This document shows, piece after piece, positions 22,274-35,402 of a stretch of 64,000 nt of DNA. The first letter of the stretch is position 1. Every line of letters starts with the position of its first letter. Position numbers and translations under genes: made by a program. The notes under the pieces are model-generated. The model was not told the DNA's origin. It saw only the letters and a list, made by a program, of their open reading frames with translations, and did not search any database. Location: positions 134,432 through 198,431 of the forward strand of contig NC_033627.1 of assembly GCF_001540865.1 (NCBI RefSeq), in the 5' to 3' direction. Origin of the DNA: Ananas comosus. Taxonomy: Eukaryota; Streptophyta; Magnoliopsida; Poales; Bromeliaceae.

Positions 22274-24285
22274 GGGAATTAATGGATTGACTTGGATCCG
22301 CCAGTGATAACAAAAGACACCACCTTCTACATACATATATATAGAGGGGATTGGGGGTGGCATTTTGTGTTTCCTCCAATCAGCTCCGCCGCATCTATAT
22401 ATTATTTTATGGCGCGCATTTGTTCCATACCTGATCTTTTTGGAGAGAGCAAGTCCTTCGCGTCCGTTGATCTAAAAAAAGGATAAGACTGTAATTTTGA
22501 TGACTTACTCCATCGATCGGCATCACTCTATTATATTATGAGATTGGAAACATGACATACTTAATTTCAAAATTATCGCATGAATATACTGTTCCATTAA
22601 TTGTATCTCAAAAACACTATTATAAAGACTTAAAATCAAATGTTGTTTTATAAAATATAGCTTAGGATCGATATTTAAACAACAGTATATCAAAATTATA
22701 AATTCTGTATATCTATATTTTTCGAATTAGACTACAGTTGCATAGTTTACAACCGGTTGGCAATGAAATATAGATAGTCTATGCTGAATCAATGAACGAT
22801 TCGAGAGAAAAAAAAAAAAATAGAAAGGGTACGAAAGCATTGCCCGTATTTTATTTTACATGTAGCTAGCTCTGTCCCTACGCCTTCCATTGTTTTCTCT
22901 TTTCACTCCCTCTCTTATGCTCTCTAACATTTAACTATAATTAGTTGACTTATTAGCTTGTGTGTAATCGGGGACAAGAGAAGGGCTTGTAATCCAAAGG
23001 GCCGGTCATCGCCGTAGACCTCGGGAGTGAGGAAATAGCATGGAAACTGCAATATACTGCCATAGAAGGAGACCGGAGTCATTACCATTGCATTAGTTTT
23101 AATGAAGGATGTTGTTTTATTCGCAGGACAAGTTCTCCCCATTTCATCCTTGGATAGTTGGATCACAACGTTACTATTCCCAATTAATAAATTTATCTTT
23201 TAAGCATACTCAGCCGTATACGTAGATGATGTAAGAGATCTCGTATGCAAAATTTTCTTAATGAAAGAATTGCCGAGCATGTAAACTCCTCCATTAATTT
23301 TACTTATGTTTCTGCACAAATCTGATTAAAACTCTAGATCAATTTCCACAAGTGGTCACAATATGTTTTTGTTTTGGCACCTGTTGAAGCAGCACAGCCT
23401 AGCTTCAATTATAAGAAGATGTATTTTTTTTTTTTTTTAGAGAGAGATAGGTAGCACGTTACCCGCTCTGTTTATTTCATTAAGAAATAAACTTAGCTGG
23501 AAATGTGAATCAACTAAGATTCGAACTTGGGGCCTCGGGTACCAACCCCCAAATCTTTTACCACTTGCTCTAGAAACGGTCGGTAATTATAAGAAAATGT
23601 TACTATTAATTAGGGCCTCTGTTGATTTGAATAGCAGGATAATTAATAATATACAAATTTGAGAGACAGGAGAAAAGACGAATTGTGTGTCCCTAAGAGG
23701 GAGATGTGTCACCCGAGAAGTAGAGACCTTACATGTGCAGTACGCTGGCACTTGTTCATTGTTACTGTTGGATTTAATCTGACCGAGGAGACATTAATGC
23801 TTTATTAAGATCATAGGACCAACGGTTTGTAGGTGGGACCAGACACTGGCCAGATCTATGATCTAGTAGTCTTAGTCCCCCATCTTCCTAAGTAAAACCA
23901 ATTTGTAGGAAGGAACAATGTACCTATGTACACAGTGGTGATTTCATTCCTACTACGGGCTTTTTCTTTCTTTCTTTCTTTCTTTCTTTTTGATGTAAAT
24001 CCCTATTGCTGTTAATTTGCAAGTTGTAAAGAATGGATTAGATCTAAATATAGTTGCATAGAGAGAGAATTATACATAGAATTGTTGGAAATATAGAGAG
24101 AAGTCCCAAAAAGATCATTAGTTCGTAAGAATTTGATCAGACGAGAAGACATTTGAAAGAAAGGGAAAGTTGAAGAATGTTGAGACGGGGGACCACTTAG
24201 TAGACTAATAAAAAAAAAAAAAGACTAAATAAGGACCCTTCCTAGTAATTAAATTTGTAGGATTTTTTTTTAATAATTTAGTCAC

Positions 24286-24321
<36 letters not shown>

Positions 24322-24589
24322 TTGGCAGAGAAGAACGATTTTGAAATTTACAGTACCGCATCTGTGCGAAACTTGCCTGATGAATTAACTGGGCAAGATA
24401 AAGCAAGAAAAAAAATTGAATGTTTTGTTTAGTGCTGATAATTGATCTATATTGTGGATCAGAATGACGAGTGAAATAACCGTGGAATTGAGGGCTACAA
24501 CCTGGCATCAAAGCTCGCGCCGGCGTGTCACTCTGAGCCAAAAACTAGTCCGGTTCCACGACATAAACTTTGCAATCAATCCAACTTAA

Positions 24590-24629
<40 letters not shown>

Positions 24630-25390
24630 TGAGGCAAATCTTATCATTTTGGGCGCCTTACAAGTTACAATCATAATTTAGTCCCAAAGAGTGATTTGCA
24701 CGGAAGGGGCCGGGCCGCCGGGGATTCTCTTTAGTTTCAAAACCTACAAGTCCACCACAATCCACGTGCATTGTTTGTTAACAGAGCACCCTGTCCAGTA
24801 ACACGTGGATATATGTTCTGCCTCCTTAGCATAGGCCCAGTATCAGGCCCGCTTATATTGGCACTATTATGGTCGTGATATTCGGACCGGGGAAGGTGGT
24901 GGTGGTGGTGGTGGTGGTGGTACGATACTGACGATACTGTCTCACCGCACGCGTATTGTAGTTGAGACGAGGGCTTGAGGCCCATAAGAAGCCCATGTAA
25001 CATAACTGCGGGCGAGGCCAGAGCATCGTTGGGCCTTGGTAATTATGGCATTGGACCTGGCAGACTAATCGGGCCAAAACTACAAGCCACCCACGGCCCG
25101 AATACACGATCCAATACATTTTGATTTACAAAATCTTCCGTAAGATCGGACGGCCGTAATAAGATCGTCCGAGCTCAAGGGGTTCCCACGTGGCAAGTGA
25201 TCGAGCACCACTCGACTTGGGAGTTGGGAGTAACGACCCAGGCGGGACGGGCCCACTCGAACGGGATGTGGTATTCCACGTCGGACGATAACGTGGCATT
25301 GCGCGGCGGGGTGCACCGCGGGTCCCACCGAAGCGACTCGGGCCCGACACGCACATAAAAACGGGATTGGAATTCGACCCGGCGTCCGAG
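22274..25390. other. Intergenic between the DUF761 gene and DEK
   Basis: No gene is supported. It holds the SINE at 23423-23584, a TTTC run at about 23966-23989, a long poly-T at 24290-24320, a (CT)n tract at 24595-24625 and a (GGT)n run at about 24896-24921. From 24700 on it is GC-richer, with several GGGCC/TGGGCC-type motifs (for example 24984 and 25030), the sort of site-II elements found in promoters of growth-related plant genes. This part is probably the DEK promoter. Confidence 0.45.
23423..23584 (-). mobile_element. tRNA-derived SINE with 16-bp target duplication
   Basis: Read on the minus strand, it has an A-box-like 'tagagcaagtgg', a B-box-like 'aagttcgaatct' and a tail ending 'acgtgctacctatctctct' then poly-A. 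Flanks AATTATAAGAAGATGT (23407-23422) and AATTATAAGAAAATGT (23585-23600) form a target duplication with one mismatch. The same family is at 46203-46360. Confidence 0.88.
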
Positions 25391-25397
25391 TCCGGAC

Positions 25398-25406
25398 TAT
25401 AAAATG
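25398..25406 (+). promoter_or_regulatory. TATA box of the DEK gene (putative)
   Basis: 'ctataaaat' is followed about 30 bases later by pyrimidine-rich leader sequence. The coding start is 730 bp downstream, so the leader likely contains an intron, from about 25600 ('ag/ggtaaca') to an acceptor near 26049 or 26133. Confidence 0.55.
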
Positions 25407-26138
25407 TCTCCCTTCTACATATAATCCCTTCGACTTCGAAGGGAAAAAGAGACGAGCGGTAGAAAAGTCTCTTTAGTGTTATTTTTATTTTTCTTTAATA
25501 TTATTATTATATTCCAGTTACTCAGCGCGAGTTCGAAGAGGGAGAGGGAAGGCGAAAAATCTCGGATCCGAGTGCGCGCTTCTCCGAGCTCTCTTTAGGG
25601 TAACAATTAATCTCGAATTACTGAGAATTTTGTCCTTTGTTCACAATTTTCGCCTCTTTTGAGTTTTCTTTCGAAATTAGATATTTTTAGCTTTCTAGGG
25701 TTTTCAAAATCTGTGCAAAAATGAGTGGATGCTTCAGTGGATTCCGATCTTAGGGTTTTGATAAGCTTTTCGTGATGCGACGCTGAGTCCTATCTCTGAA
25801 AATTGCACACTTTGTATGTGGATTTGTACTTTGATCTTTTACTTCTACATATAACATATCCCTTTTCGAACTCAAAAACGTCTTTTTTCGTTTTAAAACA
25901 TGTTATTCTTCTGCAACTCTGTTGACAATATTATAATGAATTTGGTTTATCCGCATAGTTAGTAATCTAGATATTTCCCTATAAATCTAATATGGTACAT
26001 CTCAGCTTAATAACGATTGTTAGTGTGTCTTTCCGCTGGGCAATGCCAGGTTTTGTGTTGAGAAAGTGCAACCACAAAAACCAAGACTGGAAAATTTTCA
26101 CTTCCCTGTTGCTTGATTACAATCTGTGATTAGTTGGG

Positions 26139-29100
26139 ATGTCGGAAGCAGAGCCAACTTCTGCGATGGAGGAAACCCCGGCTGCAAATGGCTCCGATTC
26201 AACCCCCAAAGATGCAGCTGCTGATTCTGTTAGCGAAAAGAAGGATAGCGAGCAAAAGAAAGATGGTGTAACTGAGAAGGATGGTGAGGAAAAGAAAGAT
26301 GGTGTAACTGAGAAGAAGGATGGCGAGGAAAAGAAAAATGGTGTAACCGAAAAGGATAGTGAGGAAAAGAAAGATTGTGTAACTGAGAAGGAAGATGGTG
26401 AAAAGATTAAGGACGATAAAGTTAGCAAGGATACTGAACAGAAGATAAAAACGGACAAGAAAGGTGTAGAAACAGAAGAAGCTAACGACCTTAGAGAAGA
26501 GGGAAAAGGAACTAAGGAAGTTACCACGGTGGAAGCCGAGGTTGTGAAGACAGTGGATGCTGAGAATACAGAAACAGCAGGTGGTGAAGATGTAAAAATG
26601 GTTGATACTGAGGATGCAAAGGCTGCGGATAAAGCGGATGATGTGAAAATGGTTGAGACTGAGGATGTGAAGGCTGAGGATAAGGAAAAGGGGGGTGCAG
26701 ATGATGTGAAAATGGTTGAGACTGAGGATGTCAAGGATGAGGATACGAAAAAGGTCGGTTTTGATGATGTGAAAATGGTCGATGCTGAACATGTGAAGGA
26801 TGAGGATGCTGAAAAGGTGCATGCCGATGATGTGAAAACGGCTCAGGTTGAGGATACAAAAGATGAGGGGAAAGGTCAAGAGGAGAGGGAAGAAAAGGAA
26901 AAGGAAGAGGAAAAGGAGGAGGAAGAGGAAGAGGCCGAGGCAATGGAAGAGAAAGATGGTGGACAAACTGTGAACAAGGCAGATTTGGATGAGGCTGTGG
27001 TGGAAACACCAAAGAAGAAGAGATCTAGGAGACAAAAAGTTAGTGATAAGGAGAAGGGAAACAATAAGAAGAAAGACGAGACAAAATCCAAGGAATTGAG
27101 TACTCCTGTCATTTCTCCCAGTGGGCGCCCTGTGCGTGAGAGAAAAACGGTGGAAAGGTTGGTGGAGGTTATTGAGAAGGAGCCAAATAGGACAGTCGTA
27201 ATTGAGAAGGTGCTCTTCTTGATTCCCTTTTTCCCCCGATATCCGTTAGTTGGTTTCTACTAAATCAGTCTTTTCCTTGGTCTCTTAAAATGTAGGGCCG
27301 TGGCACCCCTTTGAAGGATATACCAAATGGTATGCTTCTATATGCATCTTGTGATGACAAGTATTTAGTTTTTCCCTTATCAGAAGTTAAATTACTATCA
27401 GATTGTGTAAGTGTATGATAATTTGGCTTGAGCTTGTTTGGGTAACATGATGAGTCTCTATATAGTTTGTTCTGGTAACATTTACCTCAACTGGTTCACT
27501 ATTTTGCTCTAGGCAAGCTCTCGTTTGAATATATTGAAGTAGACCTTTGGATGCGGAGAACTTTTCATCTGATTTTAATCCAATAACTTAGGTTAGAAAT
27601 TTGATTTAACACCTGAAAGTATTTGAAACATCAACGTTGTATCCCGTATGTACTTGAAGAACTAATAAAATATATAAGTCATTATGAATCATCTATTTAG
27701 GATAGTTTGGATTAACATACTGATCATTCTTACATGATATATTCCTGTTTAATGCGTTATGCAAGTTCCTGGTGTTTATTTGGTTATTTAAATCTCCCTT
27801 TTGTGTTGTGATGATTTAGAGTTTTTTTTTTGGGTATTTTTTGACATTGTATTCCACTCACTTTGATTTCCTGTTCCAGTGGCGTACAAATTAGCAAGGA
27901 AGAAACCTACTGAACTTAAATTGCTTCATCAGACTCTTTTTGGGAGGAAAGGAAAGGTACTTTAAGAACATCATTATGTTGTTTTTCTAATTCTATATTT
28001 TAGTTATATGTTATTTTCAATCAGTTGATGTTTGATGTATGTCAGAATAATTGCTCCTGTGAGTATAAAGGTTGATACTTGGGAAGTTGAAACTCTCTCA
28101 TTGAGAAACTGTGTAGGCAGTGTGGCAAGGGATTGCCTCTTTTGGGGGAAAAAAATGAAAAAATTGGCAAAAAATTCTGAATCTGAGAAAGGCCTCTAAA
28201 ACATTTTTGCCCCTCAATTGATTTTTGATGTTTTACCTTTTCAATACTAATTTTATTTTGTGTAGATGTGTGCTTTGCTATTGCAAATCCTGTATTCATT
28301 ATGTATTTACTTTTATTGCCTTTTCTTGGTAACAAGTTTGAGGTAAAAATGGTTGTGCTTTGCTGGTTCACCTGTCATTGTTATGCCTCTTTCTCAGAAT
28401 AAGATGAACCAGAGGTCTCTCTTTTCTATTGTAATTTGTATAGTATGAGTAGAAATTGCTTGGCACTTTGAACATGTGACGTGTGTAGAAGGAATGGGAA
28501 TATATACTCGAACTCCACTGTAGTATAGGTCCTTTTTGATTTGGCCATATGGCTGATCATGATATTGGAGTACCACATTGATGCACATATATTTAGGCAT
28601 CTTGAGAGATTGGGGAAGGCACAAGGATTGCAAATTGATTGGAGATTAGTTCAGTTAACCTACTGCTGCCATTCTTCATTTATAAAAACCATCTGGAGAA
28701 TGATATATGGAAATTATTTCTTGAGGTTTGTCAGTCCTCCTTTGATTTATTCTTAGGCCTTAGTGAATGTCTGTGAGCTGTTACTTATGCAACATAATTG
28801 GAAAAGGCCCTGAACCATAAGTTCGATAGTTAGTTTGTTTCACTAACAAATAAGTAAGCTAAATAGCTTCGCTTTGGCTTTGTTATTTTTTCCCCTCCTA
28901 TGTCCCTCTTCTCATATTCCTTTTTAACTATTGCAGTCACCATCTAACTAATTGATTTGATGTTTTGGTTGCATTTTGGTTCTCCAATATTGATAATGCT
29001 GCTTCATAAGTTTACTTTGGTGTTGATAAAATTCAGTTTCATCATTTTTACCTCTTCAACATTGTCATTTGAATGATAATTCTTGCTTTTGTTATCTCAG

Positions 29101-31492
29101 GCAGTCAATTATAAGAACCATATCCTCCAGTTCTCTGGATTTGTTTGGCACGAGAGTGATGTAAGAAGCTCTTTTATACAATCTTAGATTATCCAGTTAC
29201 ATTTTTAGACTCCACACTCTTGAACTGATATCCAAGAGTTACTTTCATGCAGGAGAAGCAACGAGCGAAGATGAAGGAGAAACTTGATAAATATGTGAAA
29301 GACACATTGTTAGATATGTGTGACTTGTTTGATATTCCTGTTTCAAAAGCAAATACTAGAAAGGTTGGTTAAACTTTGTGTCCTTATCCAGCGTTAGTGC
29401 AGCTCTAGCCACATTATCCATGCAATGTGTAATTTATCCTGACACTTTGAATTGTAGGAAGATCTTGTGGCGAAGCTTTTGGACTTTATTGTTGCACCTC
29501 ATGCTACTAGTGATGTCATACTTGCAGACAAGGAGCAGGTTGGCCCTTAAATGCTAATTATCCTTCTCTTTTGCATTCTATTTCTATTTGTAAATGATTT
29601 GTATTGACATCAGATGCTGAATGGTTCAATTTTATCTCTAAATTTTAAACTTTCTTGAAAATAAAAGGGTTTTGCTGAAGCAAATAAGTAAAATGAATCC
29701 TTACTTTCCATCGTAGATGCTTGGGAAGTTCTTTCTTGCTTCTTTTGCTAATGTATCCTGTTGTTTCCTTTACTCCCTGTGGCAGGCAACAAATTCTAGG
29801 AAACGCAGTAGAGGGAAAGGAAGTGCATCAAAGAGCACAGAAGACACGCCAGCGAAGCGATCTAGGAAGGTCTGTATCAACTGGCAACCTTAAAAATTTT
29901 GCTAGCTTTCCTTTTGAGTTACTCGATTTAATAAAATTATGCACTTTACTTCTTAACCAGAGTTTGCTCTCTCTAATTTCTGCCGGTATCTACACCTGCT
30001 ATCTGCTTTCTAGTTTACTTGAAGAGTCGCACTAACTATTTTTGCCAATAAATTCCAACATATTTATGATAGAGTGGGGGCACTCCCGGTTCAAAAGGGA
30101 AGACTACCGATGAATCAGAAGGTGAAGGTGAAGGTGAAGATGAAGATGAGGAAGAGGAGGAAGAGGATGAGGACGAGGATAATACTAAGGAAGATGAAGA
30201 AGCTAAGCATTCTGAAAGCGATGAAAAGGAAGATGAATCTGAGGAAGAGTCTGAAGAGGATGAAGCGGACAATTCAGTAAAAGATAAACGAGATACAAAG
30301 AAAGCTTCAAGAATGAGTGATTCTTTAGATTCAGCAAAGTTAAAGGGAGGAAGCAGCTCTAAGAAGGCACCACTCTCGATTACCACGAAGAGCCCTATTA
30401 AAACTGTATCTTCTAAACGCTCTAAGGGTGAGGAAAGTGATGACGTGGATGAAAAGGTCTTTTCTCGCAAGAAGAAAAGCTCCGATATGCCAAAGAAGAT
30501 TTCAACCCCTGAAGTGGTGAAGGAGAAAAAGGGTTCCGGTATGCCTACAATTTTTTTTTTTTTTTCAAGTTGTTAGTTGAAGAGTTGTTCCCTTTTAATA
30601 TATGGTATGGATATTTAATGGATGTCATCGCTGTTGATGTTTTGTTTCTATCTATTGGATGATTCTTGTATTGTACTTGGGCAGTAAGGCTCAACGAGGT
30701 TTTCCTAGAATTATTATTATTTCTTTGCATATAACGTCTATTGCATATTTCCCTGAATTTAAGCATGTGCACAACTAACCACTTTGACAGTCAACGTAAC
30801 AAGTTATTGGTTACGATCTCTGGTGATTGTAGTATCTAATTTTATGTGAGTATCTAATCCTCTTCTGTGTTGATTATAGACCATGTTGAGACTGACTTTG
30901 GTCTGAAACTTGGATTTTGTTTATCTAGGCAAGAAGGTTACGAGGGGCAAAGGAAAATCAACAGATGGAGAACAACCTGGTCCAAACAAGGAGGAATTAA
31001 GGAAGACTATTAATGAAATTCTCAAAGGAGTCGACTTTAACACGGTGAGTTACGCTAATCCTGGTGGTTGTTGCTGCACTGCAATGCCGTTTTGATCTCC
31101 TTTTTTTTTCTCTCTGCGGCTTTTAATTGTTACATCTTAACTTCTACCTAGTTTTCTTGTTTTGATATTCAATTAATGATGGCATTGTATAATATTGAGA
31201 AATATTTCTATGTTTCAGGCTACGTTCTCTGACATTCTTAAGAAGCTCGGTAAGCCTTCTATATTATACTCTCTTTATAACTTCATTCTTGTTTTATACT
31301 TAAAAATTGAAAGCTCATCTGGCAGCTGTTCATTACAAAATGGATATGGCATCAAGAAAAGCATCAATAAAGCTAATGATCCAAGAAGAATTAACAAAGT
31401 TGGCAGAGGAAGCAGAAGAAAATGAAGACGAGGATGAAGAAGATGAAGAAGAGGAAGCTCCTGTGCGTAAGGGCAAAGAGGTGGAAGTTTGA
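26139..31492 (+). CDS. DEK: DEK-type chromatin-associated protein
   Basis: Eleven exons: 26139-27209, 27296-27329, 27880-27956, 29101-29160, 29253-29363, 29458-29538, 29786-29869, 30073-30538, 30929-31044, 31219-31249 and 31326-31492. All are GT-AG and the frame stays open for 765 aa. Exon 1 encodes an acidic Lys/Glu-rich tail with two sets of internal repeats (about residues 30-90 and 145-245). Then come a basic patch, the DEK/SAP-like core (about 358-480; 'LHQTLFGRKGKAVNYKNHILQFSGFVW' region and 'LLDMCDLFDIPVSKANTRKEDLVAKLLDF'), an acidic/Ser stretch, and the DEK C-terminal domain (about 670-745). DEK proteins bind nucleosomes and DNA and affect chromatin topology; Arabidopsis DEK3 is the best-known plant member. 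The longest introns (27330-27879 and 27957-29100) show no element. The last acceptor has an in-frame alternative 12 bases upstream. Confidence 0.93.
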
Positions 31493-32678
31493 TTGCCAAT
31501 GGGAGCTAAATAGTGTGGAATGGTGCATCCCCTGTTTAAGTTATTGTTGCCTGTCTTTAGGGGCAAGACCTAATTATCACAGGCTGTTGAACAGTTTAGC
31601 AAAACTTTTCTCTGTAACCTTGCTGTGCATTTTGTAACATTATATGTAGGCACTTATTATGCCGTAAAGTTTACTGACCCACAGATGATACTTCAGGTAT
31701 GCTTTTCCTTTTTCTCCCACAAGACATGTAACTCTTGTTATTAGAAGCTTAGAAACCTTTACCAGATACTGTATTTTATTTGGAGAAGCGCCTTGTTTTC
31801 TTTGTTGCCAGTGACACAATAATGAGCTCCGGTTATCTGATTTGTCTCTTGATATGTGTTTGTTGATGAAAAATTTCAGTACAAGGAGGACGGGCTCGGC
31901 GTATCATTGTCTATTTTGCTGTTTTATGTTTGTTAGTCTTTGATTCTTTGAATAGCTGTTTACTTAAATTTCAGCTCCTAGTGAGCTTGTGGTCTTATTT
32001 TCCGGGTCTCAGATGTGAATACAGAGCCACACATTTCTCTTGCCTTTGTTCAAGTATGGGTTTCAGGATAAGGCCGTCCACGCTATTGCTAATTTTTTTT
32101 TCTGATGTCTTTTTATTTGTTGGCGTTTTCTGACTGTTTTGGAGAGCATTACGTTTGATACATGCCATTTAATTCTTACTATTCTCTTCAGACGATGTAT
32201 AGGACGTAGCATATATGGGGTTTGTGTGTGTCGGATTTATTCCGGAGACAAGACTGAAGTAAGGTTATTCTGCATCTGAACACAGACTCTGGTGAGGAAG
32301 ACACGCTTCTAAATCTTAGTTGGTTTGTGTTTCCACCAAAACTTGTATAAGTTTTTTTTTTCTTTGCATGCCAGCAATCTTTCATCCTAAAAGTTTTACA
32401 AGGTACTGTAGCTTCAAGATAACCTACGAATTCATTCAGCAGATCGATATGTTAGAACAACCCTTCGACCTCCTAGATGTTAGCGTTCTGTACAGAATTA
32501 GCATGACAAGATTTCGCACCACACAACAATCAATAGAAAGCAAGAGAGAGAGACAAATAAGTCTTTGTCTACAGCACACGAAATGGTCCAACCATGAATA
32601 GCTGATCTAGCAGTCCTTTTGAAATATAGTTGTCCTTTACGACAATAATGATCTACCAATGTTTTTGAAACCCTTGGT
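31493..32678. other. Convergent intergenic region between DEK and the asparaginase gene
   Basis: This holds the 3' untranslated region of DEK on the left and that of the minus-strand asparaginase gene on the right, about 1.2 kb in all. No further coding sequence, repeat or RNA gene was recognised. Confidence 0.5.
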
Positions 32679-35318
32679 TCAGCCATCTACCCGAGACGGC
32701 CATATCCCGATCTCTTCATAACCATCTTCCGTTGCACAGGCCCTAAACATGCCCGTAGTATTAAAAAGCATTGCTACTTCTCCCTCGGACGATACTGCCA
32801 CCAAGCCTACGTTTCCTTTTGGGACATTTTCAATCACATGAGCTGCAGCTTCTTTAAGGGAAAGCCCTTTGTATTCCATTAGGGCAGCAACATCCCTAGC
32901 AACAGTAGCTCGAATAATATATTCACCTTTGCCTGTGGCTGAAACCGCACAAAAGGGATTAGCATACGTCCCTGCACCTATGATTGGAGTGTCGCCAATC
33001 CGGCCCACCATCTTGTTTACCAGCCCACCAGTGGAGGTTGCTGCAGCTAAATTTCCATCACCATCGACTGCTACACATCCAACGGTTCCAATTTGGCTGT
33101 CGCCTTTGATGCATGGTGCTTCTTGATGTTGCTGCCCCTTAATTGGCTGGGTGTAATCAATCTGCAAAAATAAATGCATGAGCAGTATTAACGCATTAAA
33201 AAGAAAATGAAACGGCTGCAAGAATGGTTTCAGATATAATGGCTGTCTACTGATGATGATTCATAATCACAACTCAACGATGAATGTAGTGAGGGGGCTT
33301 CTACAGTTCTACTTGTAAGTTCACATTACATAAGCTATTAAAACACCAAAGTATTACTTAAACAAAAAAGTTGCTCGATGCATATTCAGAGAAATTGAGA
33401 AGTACACCTGAACCCTGTTGGCTTCTTTTGCTTGCTTTAGTCTTTCAATATTTTCTGGAGTGATAAAGTGACTTGCATCTACAATTTCTACACCCTGATG
33501 GGGAAGAAAACAAAAAACATAAACAATTAATGGCAATTAAGTAATATTCGAGAAACCAATCCATACAACCATTTATCAGACAACTAAGAACTAACCAAAA
33601 AAATAAAAATAGGATGATAACAATGCATACTTCTTAACTAGATGGTTATTACATTATATTCTTTAACAAGGTTGAAGAAAGAAATTATTGAATGTCAACA
33701 AAGGGCAAGTACAAATCTGACAGTTAACTTCGCAAAAAAGGAAAAAAAAAAAAAAAAAAAACTGATAGTTCACCAATAATCTAGGACTATGCGATATATG
33801 TATGTATGTATTGTTTGTATGTAGGAACTTATGTATCTACTACATATGGCTCCACGGTATTAGAACGAAGTAATGTATCCTTGTGCGAAAACAATGTTAC
33901 GAGCACTACCTAGTCAAATTCCTAGCTTAACAGTGCAAATCTTCACCATACAGGAAACACAAAAATAAAAGGTGCGCGGATAACACTAACTTGCTCCCTT
34001 GCAAAGGCCTCGGCCCCATCGAAGGCCAAATAAATATGCGGAGTTCTCTCCATCACAAGTCGTGCAAGAGATACGGGATTGACAACAGTAGAGAGACCGG
34101 ATACAGCTCCACATTTCTTAGTGTTACCATCCATAATGCACGCTTCCATCTCAACCGTACCATCAGCGGTCAAAACAGAACCTCTACCAGCATTGAAGTG
34201 GGGACAGTTTTCCAGTTCGCGAACCTGTAGCAAACAAAACAACAATTTCATAAGACAAGAGAATTAAAAGTGATCTAGCTTGACATAGTATCTTCTCTTC
34301 AAGCAATGTTGAAGTAAGAATAGTCGTCTTAGTAATCACCGGACGGTCATTAGAGAATAGAGACTGAAACGCTATGCGTCCTTCGAATAAAGAATACTAA
34401 ACTTGCGATGCAAGAAGATGCATGCAGCTATTAGATCCTTTTGAGAAAAGAAGTGGTCTTTGAATTTATTCAGCTCCTTGTAGGCCAACATATATCAATC
34501 TACATATAAAAATGCAGGTTAGAGCGGGCCCGGTTTCCTCCATAAAGCAGTTGCAACTACCGTGGGAGCAGAGTGAATACATGAACAGTTGCTACTGCAC
34601 TTCACCTTAAGCAGAAAACAGACCACCACCCCGGTCAGGATTGCGCCTTTAAGCATAGAGAGCCGACAAATTAAGAATTTCTTGAAACATCGCGTGAGCA
34701 TCTACAAACAGAGACCGCGTGGCCTCTTGACAAGGGAATTAGACATGCGAATCAGATAGACATCAGACATATCCTCCGCACTATGGAATAGGCCGCTACA
34801 GTGGAATCAATAGTGTACATCTTTAAATTGTAAGAATGTATATTTGTTTTGTTCTCTACTTCGGAAATACAAGGGCCTTTTCTTTTTTTCTCTTCTTTCC
34901 TTTTCTTTTCTTTTCTTCTTTGGTGGGTGTGCGTCGCGAGTCGCGATTTTGAGTGAGGCAGATACCTGCTGTTTCCAGAAGTTTGAAACGTCTAACACAA
35001 CAGTTGATTGCTATGAGCGAATAACTAATTGTCGTACGAAATAGAATAGAACAGGAGGCCCCAAACGAGGACAGAAGCGAAGAGAAACTCGTACGTAGAC
35101 GGACGGGGGGGAGGGGTGTGAATGGGGATGGGGATGGGGATGGGGGGGATTACCACAAGCTCGACGACGTCGAGAGGGGGCCTGCGGGCCCTGAGGGCGG
35201 CGGCGCCGAGGTCGAGGCAGCGGCGGAGGGTGGCCTCGCGCGGCGCCCTCCTCTCCGGGGGCAGCGTCAGCGGGATGTCGCCCGCCCCGCCGTGGAGAGC
35301 GATCGCCCATCCCCCCAT
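32679..35318 (-). CDS. ASPGA1: Isoaspartyl peptidase/L-asparaginase (Ntn-hydrolase), plant type
   Basis: Four exons on the minus strand: 35318-35154, 34224-33991, 33494-33408 and 33161-32679, all GT-AG in phase 0, giving 322 aa (Arabidopsis At5g08100 is about 315). The precursor self-cleaves before a nucleophilic Thr, here Thr188 in '[13 protein letters not shown]', to give alpha and beta chains. The mature enzyme hydrolyses asparagine to aspartate plus ammonia and removes isoaspartyl residues. Seen landmarks are '[13 protein letters not shown]' at the N-terminus, '[19 protein letters not shown]', '[20 protein letters not shown]', and '[27 protein letters not shown]' in the beta chain. The latter holds the conserved R-I-G-D substrate-binding motif. 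A CT/GA tract lies about 20 bases upstream of the ATG. Introns are 929, 496 and 246 bp with no recognised element. Confidence 0.95.
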
Positions 35319-35338
35319 CGCCCTCTAAATCGTCGAAC

Positions 35339-35402
35339 TCTCTCTCTCTCTCTCTCTCTAGATCTCCCTCCACCGTCCTCCTCCTCCTCCTCCTCCTCCT
35401 CC
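35339..35402 (-). repeat. (GA)n and (GAG)n leader microsatellites
   Basis: On the plus strand a CT run (35339-35359) and a CTC run (35377-35402) lie immediately upstream of the minus-strand asparaginase ATG, so the mRNA leader would carry GA and GAG repeats. GA repeats in plant leaders and promoters are known binding sites for BPC/GAGA factors. Confidence 0.75.

Noticed and set aside
24737..25356. Overlapping minus-strand frames with a poly-His run
   Set aside because: The His run comes from a (GGT)n microsatellite and the frames lie in the GC-rich DEK promoter without family likeness.
26199..27112. Long hydrophobic-looking frames on the minus strand
   Set aside because: Complement of the Lys/Glu-rich repeats of DEK exon 1; Leu/Phe/Ser composition is a strand artefact.
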